The notes: generated from the sequence alone by a model not told the origin. DNA of 58,477 bases from an uncultured Bacteroidota bacterium (GCA_900696575.1 CAADHD010000031.1:1-58477); one strand, 5' to 3'; counted from the first letter of the stretch, positions 36,142-46,051 are shown. A program made the numbers and translations.

Positions 36142-36809
36142 TGAACCGCTTTGCTGTTATTGTTGCCGGTGGAACCGGCCAGCGCTTCGGCAGTCCTGTT
36201 CCTAAACAATTCTTGTTGCTCAATGGCAAACCTGTGCTTATGCACAGCATCGAAAAATTTTCTAGGCTTTGTAAAACGGTAGTAGTTGTTTTGCCATACA
36301 ATTTTTTAAATGATTGGGAAGCTGTTTGCCGTCAATTCAAATTCGAAGTGCCTCACCTTATTGCCGTTGGTGGCGCTTCCAGATCCTTATCCGTTCTTAA
36401 CGGTTTAAATAAAATTGAAGAAGATGGAATGGTAGCCATTCATGATGCTGCACGTCCTTTAGTTTCTGAAGCATTGATTGACAAAGTTTTTTCGCACGGT
36501 GAAAAAACCGGAAATGCTGTGCCCTGCATAAGGTTAAGCGATTCCATCCGCATACTTAATGGAAAGGAAAGTAAATCGGTAAACCGTGATGATTTCCGGT
36601 TGATTCAAACACCACAATGCTTTTCCTTAAGTGAACTGAAAAAGGTATTCAGAAAATTTGCGGGAGAAGAATTTACAGACGAAGCCTCCCTGATGGAAAA
36701 ATATGGCATAGCGATAAATCTTGTTGATGGGGAGTATTTCAATATCAAAATCACAGGCAAAACGGATCTTGCCCACGCTGAAATCCTTTTTAACCAAAAG
36801 CACGTATAA
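36141..36809 (+). CDS. ispD: 2-C-methyl-D-erythritol 4-phosphate cytidylyltransferase
   Basis: 222 aa. It couples CTP to MEP in the non-mevalonate isoprenoid pathway. The nucleotide-binding N-terminus VAGGTGQRFGSPVPKQFL is typical, with HDAARPLVSEALID near residue 95 and TDEASLMEKYGIAINLVDG near the end. The length fits. It starts at the last base of the queA stop codon. It implies the organism uses the MEP route. Confidence 0.93.
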   Translation: MNRFAVIVAGGTGQRFGSPVPKQFLLLNGKPVLMHSIEKFSRLCKTVVVVLPYNFLNDWEAVCRQFKFEVPHLIAVGGASRSLSVLNGLNKIEEDGMVAIHDAARPLVSEALIDKVFSHGEKTGNAVPCIRLSDSIRILNGKESKSVNRDDFRLIQTPQCFSLSELKKVFRKFAGEEFTDEASLMEKYGIAINLVDGEYFNIKITGKTDLAHAEILFNQKHV

Positions 36810-36889
36810 TTTTACCGCTTATGCATCGTTTTTGCTGTTAACATTCAGATTGTTAAAAGCGAATAAACAAGTTATATCAGAGTGCGAAA

Positions 36890-38389
36890 ATGAAAAGTAT
36901 CATTGCGAACCCGGTTAACCAAATGAAGAAAAAATCATCCTTCGCTGGCAATGTCTTGCCAATACTTTTTGCAATCGTTCCTTTCACTCTTGCTTCTCAA
37001 CCGTTAATAAATTCAACTCCTCTGACTTTTAAGGTAGTAAATGAAAATTTGATTTCAGTGAATGAGTCAGGGGTTCGGGCCGGATTGTTATATGATGCTG
37101 AAACTAATCAAATAGTTTGGAAGAAAGATATTGACTATGCCTACCCGATAGCCTCTCTTACTAAGATGATGGTAGCCCTTTTGGTGCTTGAAGATATTCA
37201 GAATTGCAATGCAGACTGGAATGATAAACTCGAACTTAAAAACACCATTATTACCAGAGTAAAAAAAAGAAAGGTCTGCAAAGTGGTACACGATACTTAC
37301 TCGCTCGATGCAATGCTTCATCTTGCCATGATTGTATCACATAATGAAGCCTGTAATGTAATTGCACGGCATCTTTCAGGCACTGTTGAGGCTTTTGTTG
37401 AGCGAATGAATGCACGTGCTTCTGAATTAAATATGACCAACACCTTTTTCTCAAATCCCAATGGACTTCCGGCTATGCGCTCTGAACACGATAATCATTC
37501 CAGCGCAAAAGACATTTTAATTCTCGCCTTAGAATTGCTTAAGTATCCTGAACTGACAGCTATTTCGCGCATTGGCTACGATCAAATTGCCAGTGAACGC
37601 AGCAGCAGTATTTACAGAAATCACAACCGCCTGGTTATTGATTTTGAAAATGAAGTGGATGGCCTGAAAACCGGTTATACCCGTAATGCACGCTATTGTC
37701 TTGCTGCATCAGCAATTAAGAATGGAAGAAGGCTGATTGCCATTGCAATTGGCGCTCCGTCTAAAAATTCAAGGGCTGATTTCGTAGCATCGCTTTTCAA
37801 CTCATACTATGATTTAATGGAAGTGGGTAGGTTAGGATTTACAGATGAACAGTATCAGGCTTATCGTGAAAACAAAGCCAGAAAGGAAGGCATTTCCGAA
37901 GTTGCAACTCTGGACACAAGACCTCAGCCTGTACTTAAAACGGTTTGGTCGCGTGAAAAAATTTTGCATTCCGTTCGAAATGGCGAAAATCTCAGTGCTA
38001 TTTCTCAGAAATACAGTTGTTCTGTTTCTGAACTTAAGAAATGGAATAAGCTGAAAAACTCCTTTATTGTCAAAGGACAAAAACTGGTAGTTTATACCAT
38101 GGTGAAAAAACAGATTGAAGTGGACGATGACCAACTACAGCCCGGTGATTCGGAAGAAGAAATCGCAGAAAGTGCTAATCAGGAAAAATCATCTGCTGCC
38201 GGCATTGAAGCCGGGGAAGCCATAACCGAAAGAAAGATTTTTTATATTGTTCAGCCAGGCGATACTCTCTGGAATATTGCCAGAAAACATAACGGACTTA
38301 CCGTTGAAGAGCTACGAAAAATCAACAACCTTGATCCGAAAGAGGTTCTCAAACCCGGAATGAAATTGAAAGTTATTAACGAAGGCTGA
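36890..38389 (+). CDS. D-alanyl-D-alanine carboxypeptidase (S11) with two LysM domains
   Basis: 499 aa. An exported penicillin-binding enzyme that trims the terminal D-Ala of cell-wall pentapeptides. Active-site motifs are complete: SLTK near residue 88, SHN near 150 and KTG near 260. After the catalytic domain come two LysM peptidoglycan-binding repeats, about 360-405 (HSVRNGENLSAISQKYSCS) and 450-498 (YIVQPGDTLWNIARKHNG). The signal peptide core is FAGNVLPILFAIVPFTLASQ. Translation may start at the ATG at 36923, which puts the signal in a more usual position. No C-terminal membrane anchor is present; LysM may replace it. Confidence 0.92.
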   Translation: MKSIIANPVNQMKKKSSFAGNVLPILFAIVPFTLASQPLINSTPLTFKVVNENLISVNESGVRAGLLYDAETNQIVWKKDIDYAYPIASLTKMMVALLVLEDIQNCNADWNDKLELKNTIITRVKKRKVCKVVHDTYSLDAMLHLAMIVSHNEACNVIARHLSGTVEAFVERMNARASELNMTNTFFSNPNGLPAMRSEHDNHSSAKDILILALELLKYPELTAISRIGYDQIASERSSSIYRNHNRLVIDFENEVDGLKTGYTRNARYCLAASAIKNGRRLIAIAIGAPSKNSRADFVASLFNSYYDLMEVGRLGFTDEQYQAYRENKARKEGISEVATLDTRPQPVLKTVWSREKILHSVRNGENLSAISQKYSCSVSELKKWNKLKNSFIVKGQKLVVYTMVKKQIEVDDDQLQPGDSEEEIAESANQEKSSAAGIEAGEAITERKIFYIVQPGDTLWNIARKHNGLTVEELRKINNLDPKEVLKPGMKLKVINEG

Positions 38390-38391
38390 TT

Positions 38392-38416
38392 TATTTTTGC
38401 CTTACTTCTATTTTTG
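38392..38416 (+). promoter_or_regulatory. Candidate promoter of the DUF4468 gene
   Basis: Two TATTTTTG boxes (38392-38399 and 38409-38416) match TAnnTTTG; the first has a TTG 23 nt upstream inside the preceding gene. They lie 23-40 nt before the start codon. Confidence 0.45.
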
Positions 38417-38439
38417 ACCGGTAAATTATTTCAAGCCAC

Positions 38440-39027
38440 ATGCAAAAATTATTTTCAATTGTTTTCCTGTTTCTCTTCGGAGTAATACATCATAGCCTTA
38501 CAGCACAAACACCGGATGCTGTTGCTGAAGATCAGAAACCTTTCTGCCCTATTGACAACGAAACAAAACTTATTACTTACGATAAAGTTGTTTCCCTGAC
38601 AGATCTTAAAGAATCCAAAAGGGATGATCTCTATAACAAGGCGCTGGCATGGGCTAATGCATTCTACAAAAATCCGAATGATGTAATCCGTGAAAAAAAT
38701 CAGGAGTCAGGCAAGATTGTCTGTAAAGCACGATTCAAAATTCAGAATGAAAAAGACAAATCAGGTTTTGCTTCCGATGCCGGAGTGATTCAATATACCT
38801 TGATTTTAATGGTAAAAGACGGGCGTTACCGTTATCAGCTTTCTGCTTTTAACTGGAAACAACTTTCTTACTATCCGATAGAACGATGGCTCGATGCTTC
38901 TTCTCCTTCTTACAGCCCTTCTTTTGCTTATTATCTCATTCAGGTCAACGACTATGCTTACAGCCTTATCGCTGACCTTGAAAAATTCATGGCCATGAAG
39001 AAGAAAGAAAAGAAAGATGATTGGTAA
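38440..39027 (+). CDS. Exported DUF4468 (TBP-like fold) protein
   Basis: 195 aa with a signal peptide ending at LTAQ. The mature part shows the DUF4468 pattern: FCPIDNETKLITYDKVVSLT, LYNKALAWANAFYKNPNDVI, IVCKARFKIQ, VIQYTLILMVKDGRYRYQLSAF. This domain is common in Bacteroidota and was named for a TATA-binding-protein-like fold; its role is unknown. It is probably periplasmic or surface-linked. It follows the D,D-carboxypeptidase but with its own promoter-like boxes, so operon membership is unsure. Confidence 0.82.
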   Translation: MQKLFSIVFLFLFGVIHHSLTAQTPDAVAEDQKPFCPIDNETKLITYDKVVSLTDLKESKRDDLYNKALAWANAFYKNPNDVIREKNQESGKIVCKARFKIQNEKDKSGFASDAGVIQYTLILMVKDGRYRYQLSAFNWKQLSYYPIERWLDASSPSYSPSFAYYLIQVNDYAYSLIADLEKFMAMKKKEKKDDW

Positions 39028-39030
39028 GCG

Positions 39031-40194
39031 TTAAACAAGTCTTTTCACCCTGCTTTCCTGATTTATTTTTTTTCCTTCTGTTTTTTCAATTAGCAGAATT
39101 CCCGGTTTCTTGTTTTTTTCGAATGAGCCGAACTGATTTTCCAGCATCAATGCTTTAGCACCATTTAATGTAGCCCATTGTAGTAATTTCCCTGTTGAAA
39201 TTTCAGGATAATACCTGAGAATTGTTTTCATTTCTTCAAGTACACAAAGGGTATCGTTTGAGGCAAGTGAATCAGTGCCCAGGCAACAGTTTTCCAACGA
39301 TTGAAACAATCTAATATCCGGAAGCCTGTTTTCAATGTACAGATTGGCCTTCGGGCAAAGACACCAGAATACTTTTTGGCCGGTTCCGTTTATTTGATGA
39401 ACCACCTCGGCAGTTGAATAGGTGTTGTGTACAAGCAAAAGTGGTTGCTCTTTTTGAATACAATCTAACAGGCTTTGAACGGAGGAGACCCCGTCTTTCT
39501 GACGGAAATCTTTTTTAAAGTAATGCTGAAAAAAAACTGCCAGCTTTCCGGTTCCTTCCGTCATCAATTCACGCTCACTTTCCGATTCGGCATGATGTAT
39601 TGATACGGGCGTACAGCTATTAAATGCAAATATCTTTTTTAATAATTTCTGTGTAACACTGTATGTGGCATGAGGAGTAAGTGATTTACGAAGCTCTGAA
39701 AATGTTGCATACATTTTTTTCCCTTTTTCAAAAACTTCCTCCGTCCGTTCTTCTAGAAAATCGTACAATTCAATGAATGTATGATAGGCAATGGCGCTTT
39801 TCGATTTTACCTCATAACTTATTTCACCATTTGAAATGTCGCCAACACAATTGATGCCCTGTTCAAACATGACTTTATCTGCTTCCGCAGCAGCATTTTT
39901 TATCTCATCAGGTTCTTTGTTTTTGGTTTGTTCATTCAACAAACCGGCTATGAAACCGGCAAGCGAAGTATGCGGCTCAATTTTTCCTTTCAGGTATGAA
40001 AGCTCCAGATGACAATGTGCATTTACAAATCCGGGGCAGAGGATTCCTCTATGTTTTTCAATGGTTAGTTTTTCTGAAAACCGGCCGGCAGCATAAACTC
40101 CATCAATGCTTCCGTCATTCCTTACAGCCACAATCCCGTTGGGAATGGCAGGACTGCTTATGGGAAAAACGAAATCAGCGCTTAAAAACCGCAA
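39031..40194 (-). CDS. Amidohydrolase (aminofutalosine/SAH deaminase-like)
   Basis: 387 aa. Metal-dependent amidohydrolase barrel: GFVNAHCHLELSYLKG (HxH metal pair near residue 62), SIHHAESESERELM (His), LLVHNTYSTAEVV (His) and GTDSLASNDTLC (catalytic Asp near 308). This set is that of the ATZ/TRZ subgroup deaminases that act on adenine nucleosides or aminofutalosine. No mqn genes are nearby, so the menaquinone pathway link is only a possibility. It begins 10 nt after the stop of the M14 peptidase gene on the same strand. Confidence 0.8.
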   Translation of the reverse strand: MRFLSADFVFPISSPAIPNGIVAVRNDGSIDGVYAAGRFSEKLTIEKHRGILCPGFVNAHCHLELSYLKGKIEPHTSLAGFIAGLLNEQTKNKEPDEIKNAAAEADKVMFEQGINCVGDISNGEISYEVKSKSAIAYHTFIELYDFLEERTEEVFEKGKKMYATFSELRKSLTPHATYSVTQKLLKKIFAFNSCTPVSIHHAESESERELMTEGTGKLAVFFQHYFKKDFRQKDGVSSVQSLLDCIQKEQPLLLVHNTYSTAEVVHQINGTGQKVFWCLCPKANLYIENRLPDIRLFQSLENCCLGTDSLASNDTLCVLEEMKTILRYYPEISTGKLLQWATLNGAKALMLENQFGSFEKNKKPGILLIEKTEGKKINQESRVKRLV

Positions 40195-40204
40195 GGCTGT
40201 TTGG

Positions 40205-42583
40205 TTATTTCAATACAGAAAACTTTCCGCGGATAGCAGTTCCGTCTTCAGCTTTCAATGTGTAGAAATAAATCCCGCTTTCAAACTGTGTAAGATTGAT
40301 TTGACACTGGCTAATGCCACTCTTCATCTTTTGGTTCTGAATCAGCCTTCCGGATGCATCGGCAATTGTTAATTCGCTTTCGTTTTTCAAGGTGGTTGAA
40401 AAAGTGATTTGATGGAGAGCAGGATTAGGATAAATATGCACCGAAAAATTTCCGGTTAGATTTTCATTGACAGATAAACCACCGGGCAGAATCTCGACAA
40501 TGGATAAATCATCAAAGTAAAATCCGTCATATTCTTCAAAACCATCGCTTACAAGCATAAACCTTATTTTGATTTGATTTCCGATATATGGAGTAAGATC
40601 AATTCTTTCTTTCACCCAGGTATTTTGAAATCCTTCATACACCGGTTGACCGGGATCCTGATCCAATGTGCCTTCTACAGTGAAATTTCCACACAGCGGA
40701 GTCCATGTTCCTCCGTTATCTGTGCTTATTAGCACTTGCGCAAAATCAAAATTGGGTTCAATTGCCCATTTAGCAAAGTAGGTAAGTTCAGCGCTTACGG
40801 CATTTATCAGATTGAATTGATTGTTTGAAGTGAAAGTTCTTACTGTGTTCGAAGGATAATTTCCATTCGGAGAATCGGTAATGCTGGTAGGTGCAGAATA
40901 GTATTGCTGAGAGGTAATTCCCCATCCTGATTGTGGGGTCCATCCTCCGCTAGTTGGAAAACTGCTGAAGTAAACCTGAGTAGGGACACCGAAAATTTTA
41001 ATAACCGTATCGGCCAGTGTATAAAGACCGTTGTTAATACTCAAGACAAATTTTAATTCATCTCCATAATTTAGGTTGGTATTTACGAGCGTAAAGGCTA
41101 TGGAATCAACAAGTGTCTGAAGCAGTGACAGGTTAGAATAAAGTTTAGGCGAGCCGGTTGAAACAATGTTGGAACTTGCAGGTGCTAATGTTACCGTATA
41201 AGTGGCAGTGGTATCAAGCCCTAATTGCTGTAGCGAAAACTTAATATGACCTGAAACGGAAGAAATTATTTTTTCTCCTGTTTCTCGTACATCAGCATAA
41301 GGACCACATAACTGAGCAGCCAGTAGATTCTGATAAACAGTGCCATGGCACAGATCTTCGATTTCGAATTGTGAAGGCCAGAACCAGGGACCGACTTCCG
41401 GAGTCATAGCCAGTATTTTTGGTTTAATAGTTTGCTCGCCATACATCCAGTCATCAGAGCTGCCATTTACTACATATCCTACTGTTTGATTGGCAGTTCC
41501 GTAGGTGTAACGGTTCTGCTCGGTAAGCATAGAGCCATAGTTTACAAACAAAGCGGAATCGGGTGTGTAAAGATTCTGAATGTAGCCCCAGGGATAAATA
41601 AGCAGGTTGCCGAAGGTGTGATAGTTCAGTGCAATTTTAAAATTATGGGCATTTACAAAGTTTTTCACCATTTCTGTTTCCGGTTCGGAGAAAGGGCCTG
41701 TTCCACGATAGGTTTCATCCACTCCCAAAGGGGAGGAGCCGTTGTTATCGTAACCCCAGTTGTATCCGTAATTTCTGTTGAGGTCAACTCCGAAAGTGCC
41801 GTCCAAGTTGTTGCGTTTGTTTTTACGCCACATGCCTCCTCCGGTGGGGTCTGTAATTTCATTTTCAATATATCCATCCGGATTGATGCAGGGAATAAAA
41901 TAAAGTTCCGTGCTGTTTACAATCTGCTGAACAAGCGGGTTTGAAGAATAATTTTCGAGCAGATACCACATGTAAAAAATCAACTGATGCATGCTTACCG
42001 GCTCACGCGCATGATGAATGGCGGTATAAAGCATTTGCGGTTCAGGCTCATTCACGGTTGGATTGTCAGAAATTTTAACATAAAAAACCGGGCGGCCTTC
42101 AATGGTCGTAATGGAAGCATCAACAGGCGCTTTTACAGTTATAAGGTTAGGAAACTGGTTATACATTTCATCCAGATGGTCTAACAGCTCATAATAATAC
42201 AGATGTCCGCCCATGGAACCGAGCGAAAAGTTGGCAGGCGTGGTATATTGAGGCATGCCATTACCGCACGGATATCCAGCGCCTGATAATTTATGAGCAG
42301 ACTGAGGTTCCCTGTTCCTCCGAAGAAAATCTTCTTTCACATCATCCACCATAATTTCATAAGGCAAGCCCGTTGTTTTAACTTTATCAATTTCTCGCTG
42401 GCTCAGTTCTGCAATAAACCAGACATTAGGCCGGATAAGACCATGATCTGTTTCAATGCCAAGCGCACTGATTTTATGAAGACCTTCTTTTCCGGTAAGA
42501 ATTTTAATCCGGCTGTATTTTTCCTGAGCAGCGCTCTGAAAACAGATAAGTGCAACGAGCAATATGAATAGCGTATTTTTCAT
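40205..42583 (-). CDS. T9SS-exported zinc carboxypeptidase (M14)
   Basis: 792 aa. Signal peptide ending near QSAAQE. The M14 catalytic domain spans about 120-430: zinc ligands in AIHHAREPVS (HxxE, near 192), the substrate-binding INPDGY and DLNRNYGYNWGY, and the catalytic Glu in MTPEVGPWFWP near 394. Next a jelly-roll MAM-like region (about 555-700) with GGWTPQSGWG, then the T9SS sorting domain (IYPNPALHQITF to the end). It should cleave C-terminal residues from extracellular peptides. All catalytic residues are visible. It has a strong promoter and may be co-transcribed with the amidohydrolase. Confidence 0.93.
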   Translation of the reverse strand: MKNTLFILLVALICFQSAAQEKYSRIKILTGKEGLHKISALGIETDHGLIRPNVWFIAELSQREIDKVKTTGLPYEIMVDDVKEDFLRRNREPQSAHKLSGAGYPCGNGMPQYTTPANFSLGSMGGHLYYYELLDHLDEMYNQFPNLITVKAPVDASITTIEGRPVFYVKISDNPTVNEPEPQMLYTAIHHAREPVSMHQLIFYMWYLLENYSSNPLVQQIVNSTELYFIPCINPDGYIENEITDPTGGGMWRKNKRNNLDGTFGVDLNRNYGYNWGYDNNGSSPLGVDETYRGTGPFSEPETEMVKNFVNAHNFKIALNYHTFGNLLIYPWGYIQNLYTPDSALFVNYGSMLTEQNRYTYGTANQTVGYVVNGSSDDWMYGEQTIKPKILAMTPEVGPWFWPSQFEIEDLCHGTVYQNLLAAQLCGPYADVRETGEKIISSVSGHIKFSLQQLGLDTTATYTVTLAPASSNIVSTGSPKLYSNLSLLQTLVDSIAFTLVNTNLNYGDELKFVLSINNGLYTLADTVIKIFGVPTQVYFSSFPTSGGWTPQSGWGITSQQYYSAPTSITDSPNGNYPSNTVRTFTSNNQFNLINAVSAELTYFAKWAIEPNFDFAQVLISTDNGGTWTPLCGNFTVEGTLDQDPGQPVYEGFQNTWVKERIDLTPYIGNQIKIRFMLVSDGFEEYDGFYFDDLSIVEILPGGLSVNENLTGNFSVHIYPNPALHQITFSTTLKNESELTIADASGRLIQNQKMKSGISQCQINLTQFESGIYFYTLKAEDGTAIRGKFSVLK

Positions 42584-42599
42584 AGGTAATTAACACAGG

Positions 42600-42628
42600 C
42601 AAATGTATATAGATAATTGTTCTGACAA
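42600..42628 (-). promoter_or_regulatory. Promoter of the M14 peptidase gene
   Basis: On the minus strand TTG, 18 nt, then TACATTTG, a perfect match to the Bacteroidota consensus. The -7 box ends 16 nt before the start codon. Confidence 0.65.
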
Positions 42629-42688
42629 GACAATTGCGTCAAGAAAGATTTTTACCGCTTAACAGCAACACCCCGCCCACTCTTATTC

Positions 42689-42696
42689 TAAATTTG
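42689..42696 (+). promoter_or_regulatory. hemW -7 box
   Basis: TAAATTTG, a perfect TAnnTTTG match, ends 7 nt before the hemW start. No -33 TTG at the right distance. The leader would be near zero. Confidence 0.4.
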
Positions 42697-42703
42697 CTCA
42701 CCA

Positions 42704-43837
42704 ATGGCCGGCATTTACCTACACATTCCTTATTGCAGACAAGCCTGCTACTACTGTAATTTTCATTTTTCTGTTTCGCTGAAAAGCAAACAGGAATTGT
42801 TAAGGGCAATAAAAAGGGAAATAGAACTCAGAAAATCTTTTTTTCAGAATGAAATTATTAATACGGTTTATTTTGGAGGAGGAACCCCTTCAATGCTGAC
42901 AGCGGATGAAATTCTGGATTTGTGGAAATCAATGGATTTGCATTTTAACCTTTTCGGTGTTGAGGAGGTAACGCTTGAAGCCAATCCTGAAGACCTTACG
43001 AATGAGTATCTCTTCAGCTTAAAGTCAACTCCGGTAAACAGGCTGAGCATCGGAGTACAATCATTTGATGATGATGATTTGAAAATGATGAACCGTGTGC
43101 ATCATTCATCCACGGCCATTCAATCCATACTCTATGCATCCAAAACAGGATTTGAAAACATAACCATTGATCTGATTTATGGAATCCCGGGGATGACTTC
43201 TGAACGTTGGAAAGCCAATCTTGACATGGCGTTTTCGCTTCCCGTTAACCACCTTTCGTGTTATTCGCTTACCGTAGAAGAAAAAACAGCATTGGCGGCA
43301 ATGATTAAAAATCAAAAAGCTCCTCCGGTGGATGATCAGTTAAGCGCTGAGCATTTTGAGTTGCTGATGGTGAAGCTAGATAAAAAAGGATGGGATCATT
43401 ATGAGATATCGAACATGGCTGTTTCCGAAAAATTCCGTTCTCAACACAACAGCAGTTACTGGTCGGGTGAGCCGTATCTGGGTTTAGGCCCATCGGCTCA
43501 TTCTTTTAAATCCGGAATCCGTTCGTGGAATGTTTCAAACAATGCCATTTATATCCGTTCCCTGCAAAACGAAAAACTGCCATCAGATTCGGAAGAACTG
43601 ACCGAAACCATGAAGTTCAATGAGTATGTGATGACAGCCTTACGGACAAAAGAAGGCATCAGTAAAAATTACATTCACCGGCAATTCAGCAAAAAATACC
43701 CTGTACATTTTGAAAAAGAATTAAAAAAAATCAATCCTGAGTTTTTTATTCCGAATAATGAGGTTACCAGGTTAAATCAAAAAGGAAAAATGTTTGCCGA
43801 TAAAATAGCTTCCGATTTGTTTTATGTTGAAAAATAA
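42704..43837 (+). CDS. hemW: HemW-type radical SAM protein
   Basis: 377 aa, normal length. The radical SAM cluster motif is YCRQACYYC (Cys11, Cys15, Cys18) followed by NFHF. FGGGTPSMLTADEI, LEANPEDLT, RLSIGVQSFDDDDL and YSLTVEE are family segments. HemW is a heme-binding homologue of the oxygen-independent coproporphyrinogen oxidase; it is a heme chaperone rather than the oxidase. It needs a 4Fe-4S cluster, which the nearby suf operon could supply. It is divergent from the M14 gene. Confidence 0.92.
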   Translation: MAGIYLHIPYCRQACYYCNFHFSVSLKSKQELLRAIKREIELRKSFFQNEIINTVYFGGGTPSMLTADEILDLWKSMDLHFNLFGVEEVTLEANPEDLTNEYLFSLKSTPVNRLSIGVQSFDDDDLKMMNRVHHSSTAIQSILYASKTGFENITIDLIYGIPGMTSERWKANLDMAFSLPVNHLSCYSLTVEEKTALAAMIKNQKAPPVDDQLSAEHFELLMVKLDKKGWDHYEISNMAVSEKFRSQHNSSYWSGEPYLGLGPSAHSFKSGIRSWNVSNNAIYIRSLQNEKLPSDSEELTETMKFNEYVMTALRTKEGISKNYIHRQFSKKYPVHFEKELKKINPEFFIPNNEVTRLNQKGKMFADKIASDLFYVEK

Positions 43838-43924
43838 TCAGGAAGGTTGTCAATAAATTTCATGGCTGGTATTGATTGAATCATCTCCGTTGGCATATTT
43901 TAGCCGCGCCTATTCAGCTTACCC

Positions 43925-44110
43925 ATGAACAATCTTGACCTCGATACCATTGAAAAACTGATTAAAGAGAAAGAGGAAAAATTTCAAAGGGAATTGTCGC
44001 GTAATGCCGATAAAACTGTACTGAATGAGCTTAAGAAGGATTTGGAATTTTTCAGGCAACAGCGTGCCGAAATTTTTAAAAAGAACTCCAGAAGCGGATA
44101 CTCCGAATAA
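43925..44110 (+). CDS. Small coiled-coil hypothetical protein
   Basis: 61 aa, almost all helical and highly charged (IEKLIKEKEEKFQRE, LKKDLEFFRQQRAEIF), probably a two-helix coiled coil. No family recognised. Its frame is open from a sensible ATG, and its composition looks coding. It stands 92 nt ahead of the suf operon, which has its own -7 box, so it is not clearly part of it. Confidence 0.55.
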   Translation: MNNLDLDTIEKLIKEKEEKFQRELSRNADKTVLNELKKDLEFFRQQRAEIFKKNSRSGYSE

Positions 44111-44170
44111 CTCAATTTTCTCAGGGTATTAACATTTTAATTGCTGAACTGTTACTCTTCCGGCATGGCT

Positions 44171-44178
44171 TATCTTTG
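44171..44178 (+). promoter_or_regulatory. -7 box of the suf operon
   Basis: TATCTTTG followed by C is a perfect Bacteroidota -7 match, 24 nt before the first suf start. The nearest TTG is 27 nt upstream, longer than usual. No site for an iron or cluster-sensing repressor was recognised. Confidence 0.5.
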
Positions 44179-44202
44179 CATCCGTATTTTTATTAAGTAA
44201 AT

Positions 44203-44529
44203 ATGATTACAGTAACCGAAAAAGCAAAAAACCGCGCTTTAGAACTTATAAAAGCTGAAAATAAGCCGTTTGAGACCTTTATCCGCGTAGGAGTTGAAGG
44301 CGGGGGGTGTTCGGGCTTAAGTTATAAACTGGAATTTGATTCAGTTATTAAGCCTGACGATAAAATTTTTGAAGACCAGGGAATTAAAATCGTGTGCGAT
44401 AAAAAATCTTTCTTATACCTGATTGGAACCGAACTTGACTTCTCCGATGGGCTGAATGGTAAAGGATTTCAGTTTCGCAATCCTAACGCTTCGAGAACCT
44501 GCGGTTGCGGTGAGAGTTTTGCCGTGTAA
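44203..44529 (+). CDS. sufA: A-type iron-sulfur carrier (SufA/IscA-like)
   Basis: 108 aa. The HesB/IscA fold with all three cluster Cys: Cys36 in GGGCSGLSYKLEF, and Cys100 and Cys102 in TCGCGESF. It carries Fe-S clusters from the SUF scaffold to target proteins. Being first in the suf operon supports SufA rather than ErpA or IscA, though the family cannot be split by sequence alone. Confidence 0.9.
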   Translation: MITVTEKAKNRALELIKAENKPFETFIRVGVEGGGCSGLSYKLEFDSVIKPDDKIFEDQGIKIVCDKKSFLYLIGTELDFSDGLNGKGFQFRNPNASRTCGCGESFAV

Positions 44530-44592
44530 ATGATTTATCTGTCACTTTTTTTTATCCGGATAAAAACTTTAGATGAATTCTAAACAAGACAC

Positions 44593-46035
44593 ATGAGCGA
44601 AGATTTGAAAATCATAGATAAAGTTACTCAGGCAGAATACAAATGGGGTTTTGAATCAAATATAGAGTCTGAAACTTCACCGGCCGGTTTGAATGAAGAC
44701 ATCATTCGTTATATCTCTGCCAAAAAGGAAGAGCCTGAATGGATGCTTGACTACCGTTTGAAAAGTTATCAAGGCTGGCTGAAGATGACTGAACCGGAAT
44801 GGGCTAATGTGCATTATCCGAAAATTGATTTTCAGGAAATCATCTACTATGCTGCCCCCAAAAAGCGGCCACAAATTAAAAGCATTGATGAATTAGACCC
44901 TGAGATAAAAGCTACGTTTGATAAACTGGGAATATCACTGGAGGAACAAAAGCGTCTTGCCAATGTAGCCGTTGATGCCGTTATTGATTCTGTTTCTGTT
45001 AAAACCACTTTTAAGGAAACATTGGCTGAATTAGGAATAATATTCTGCTCTTTTAGTGAAGCGGTTAAAGAATATCCTGAATTGGTTAGAAAATACCTGG
45101 GGAGCGTAGTTCCGCATACCGATAACTTTTATGCTGCGCTAAACAGTGCTGTGTTCAGCGATGGCTCGTTTTGTTACATACCCAAAGGTGTTCGCTGCCC
45201 AATGGAGCTCAGCACTTACTTCCGCATAAATGCAGCAGGTACCGGCCAGTTTGAACGTACCTTGATTATAGCTGATGAAGGAAGTTTTGTAAGCTATCTT
45301 GAAGGATGCACAGCGCCCATGCGCGATAAAAATCAATTACATGCTGCCGTGGTAGAGATTTATGCGCATAAGGATGCGCAAGTGAAATACTCTACAGTGC
45401 AGAACTGGTATCCCGGAAATAAAGACGGGGTTGGTGGCATTTATAATTTTGTTACCAAACGCGGGCTGGCTCTCGAAAATTCAAAAATAAGCTGGACGCA
45501 GGTCGAAACAGGAAGCGCCATCACCTGGAAATATCCAAGCGTTATTTTAAAAGGCGACAACAGCGTTGGCGAATTTTATTCTGTTGCTGTTACCAACAAT
45601 AGGCAGCAAGCCGATACAGGAACAAAAATGATTCACCTCGGCAAGAATACCAGAAGCACCATAATTAGCAAAGGCATCAGTGCCGGAAGAAGCAATAACA
45701 GTTACCGCGGGCTTGTAAAAATAAACCGCAATGCAGAACATGCCCGTAATTTTTCTCAATGCGATTCTTTGCTCATTGGCGACAAATGCGGGGCTCACAC
45801 ATTTCCCTACCTCGAAATTCAGAACCCTTCTGCTAAAGTTGAGCATGAAGCCACTACCAGCAAAGTAGGAGAAGACCAGATTTTCTATTGCAATCAGCGC
45901 GGGTTAAAAACAGAAGATGCTGTTAATTTAATTGTCAACGGTTTCTGTAAACAGGTTTTTAATGAGTTGCCGATGGAATTTGCCGTAGAAGCTCAAAAAC
46001 TGTTAGCTGTTTCTCTTGAAGGTTCTGTAGGATAA
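44593..46035 (+). CDS. sufB: Fe-S cluster assembly scaffold SufB
   Basis: 480 aa, normal length. A beta-helix protein that with SufC and SufD forms the SufBC2D scaffold. Recognised by [60 protein letters not shown] (Cys in EGC) and [20 protein letters not shown] near the end. It is cytoplasmic. The next gene sufC starts 16 nt later. The high similarity of gene order to other suf operons makes the call secure. Confidence 0.97.
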   Translation: MSEDLKIIDKVTQAEYKWGFESNIESETSPAGLNEDIIRYISAKKEEPEWMLDYRLKSYQGWLKMTEPEWANVHYPKIDFQEIIYYAAPKKRPQIKSIDELDPEIKATFDKLGISLEEQKRLANVAVDAVIDSVSVKTTFKETLAELGIIFCSFSEAVKEYPELVRKYLGSVVPHTDNFYAALNSAVFSDGSFCYIPKGVRCPMELSTYFRINAAGTGQFERTLIIADEGSFVSYLEGCTAPMRDKNQLHAAVVEIYAHKDAQVKYSTVQNWYPGNKDGVGGIYNFVTKRGLALENSKISWTQVETGSAITWKYPSVILKGDNSVGEFYSVAVTNNRQQADTGTKMIHLGKNTRSTIISKGISAGRSNNSYRGLVKINRNAEHARNFSQCDSLLIGDKCGAHTFPYLEIQNPSAKVEHEATTSKVGEDQIFYCNQRGLKTEDAVNLIVNGFCKQVFNELPMEFAVEAQKLLAVSLEGSVG

Positions 46036-46051
46036 GAAAATTTAGCCCTAT

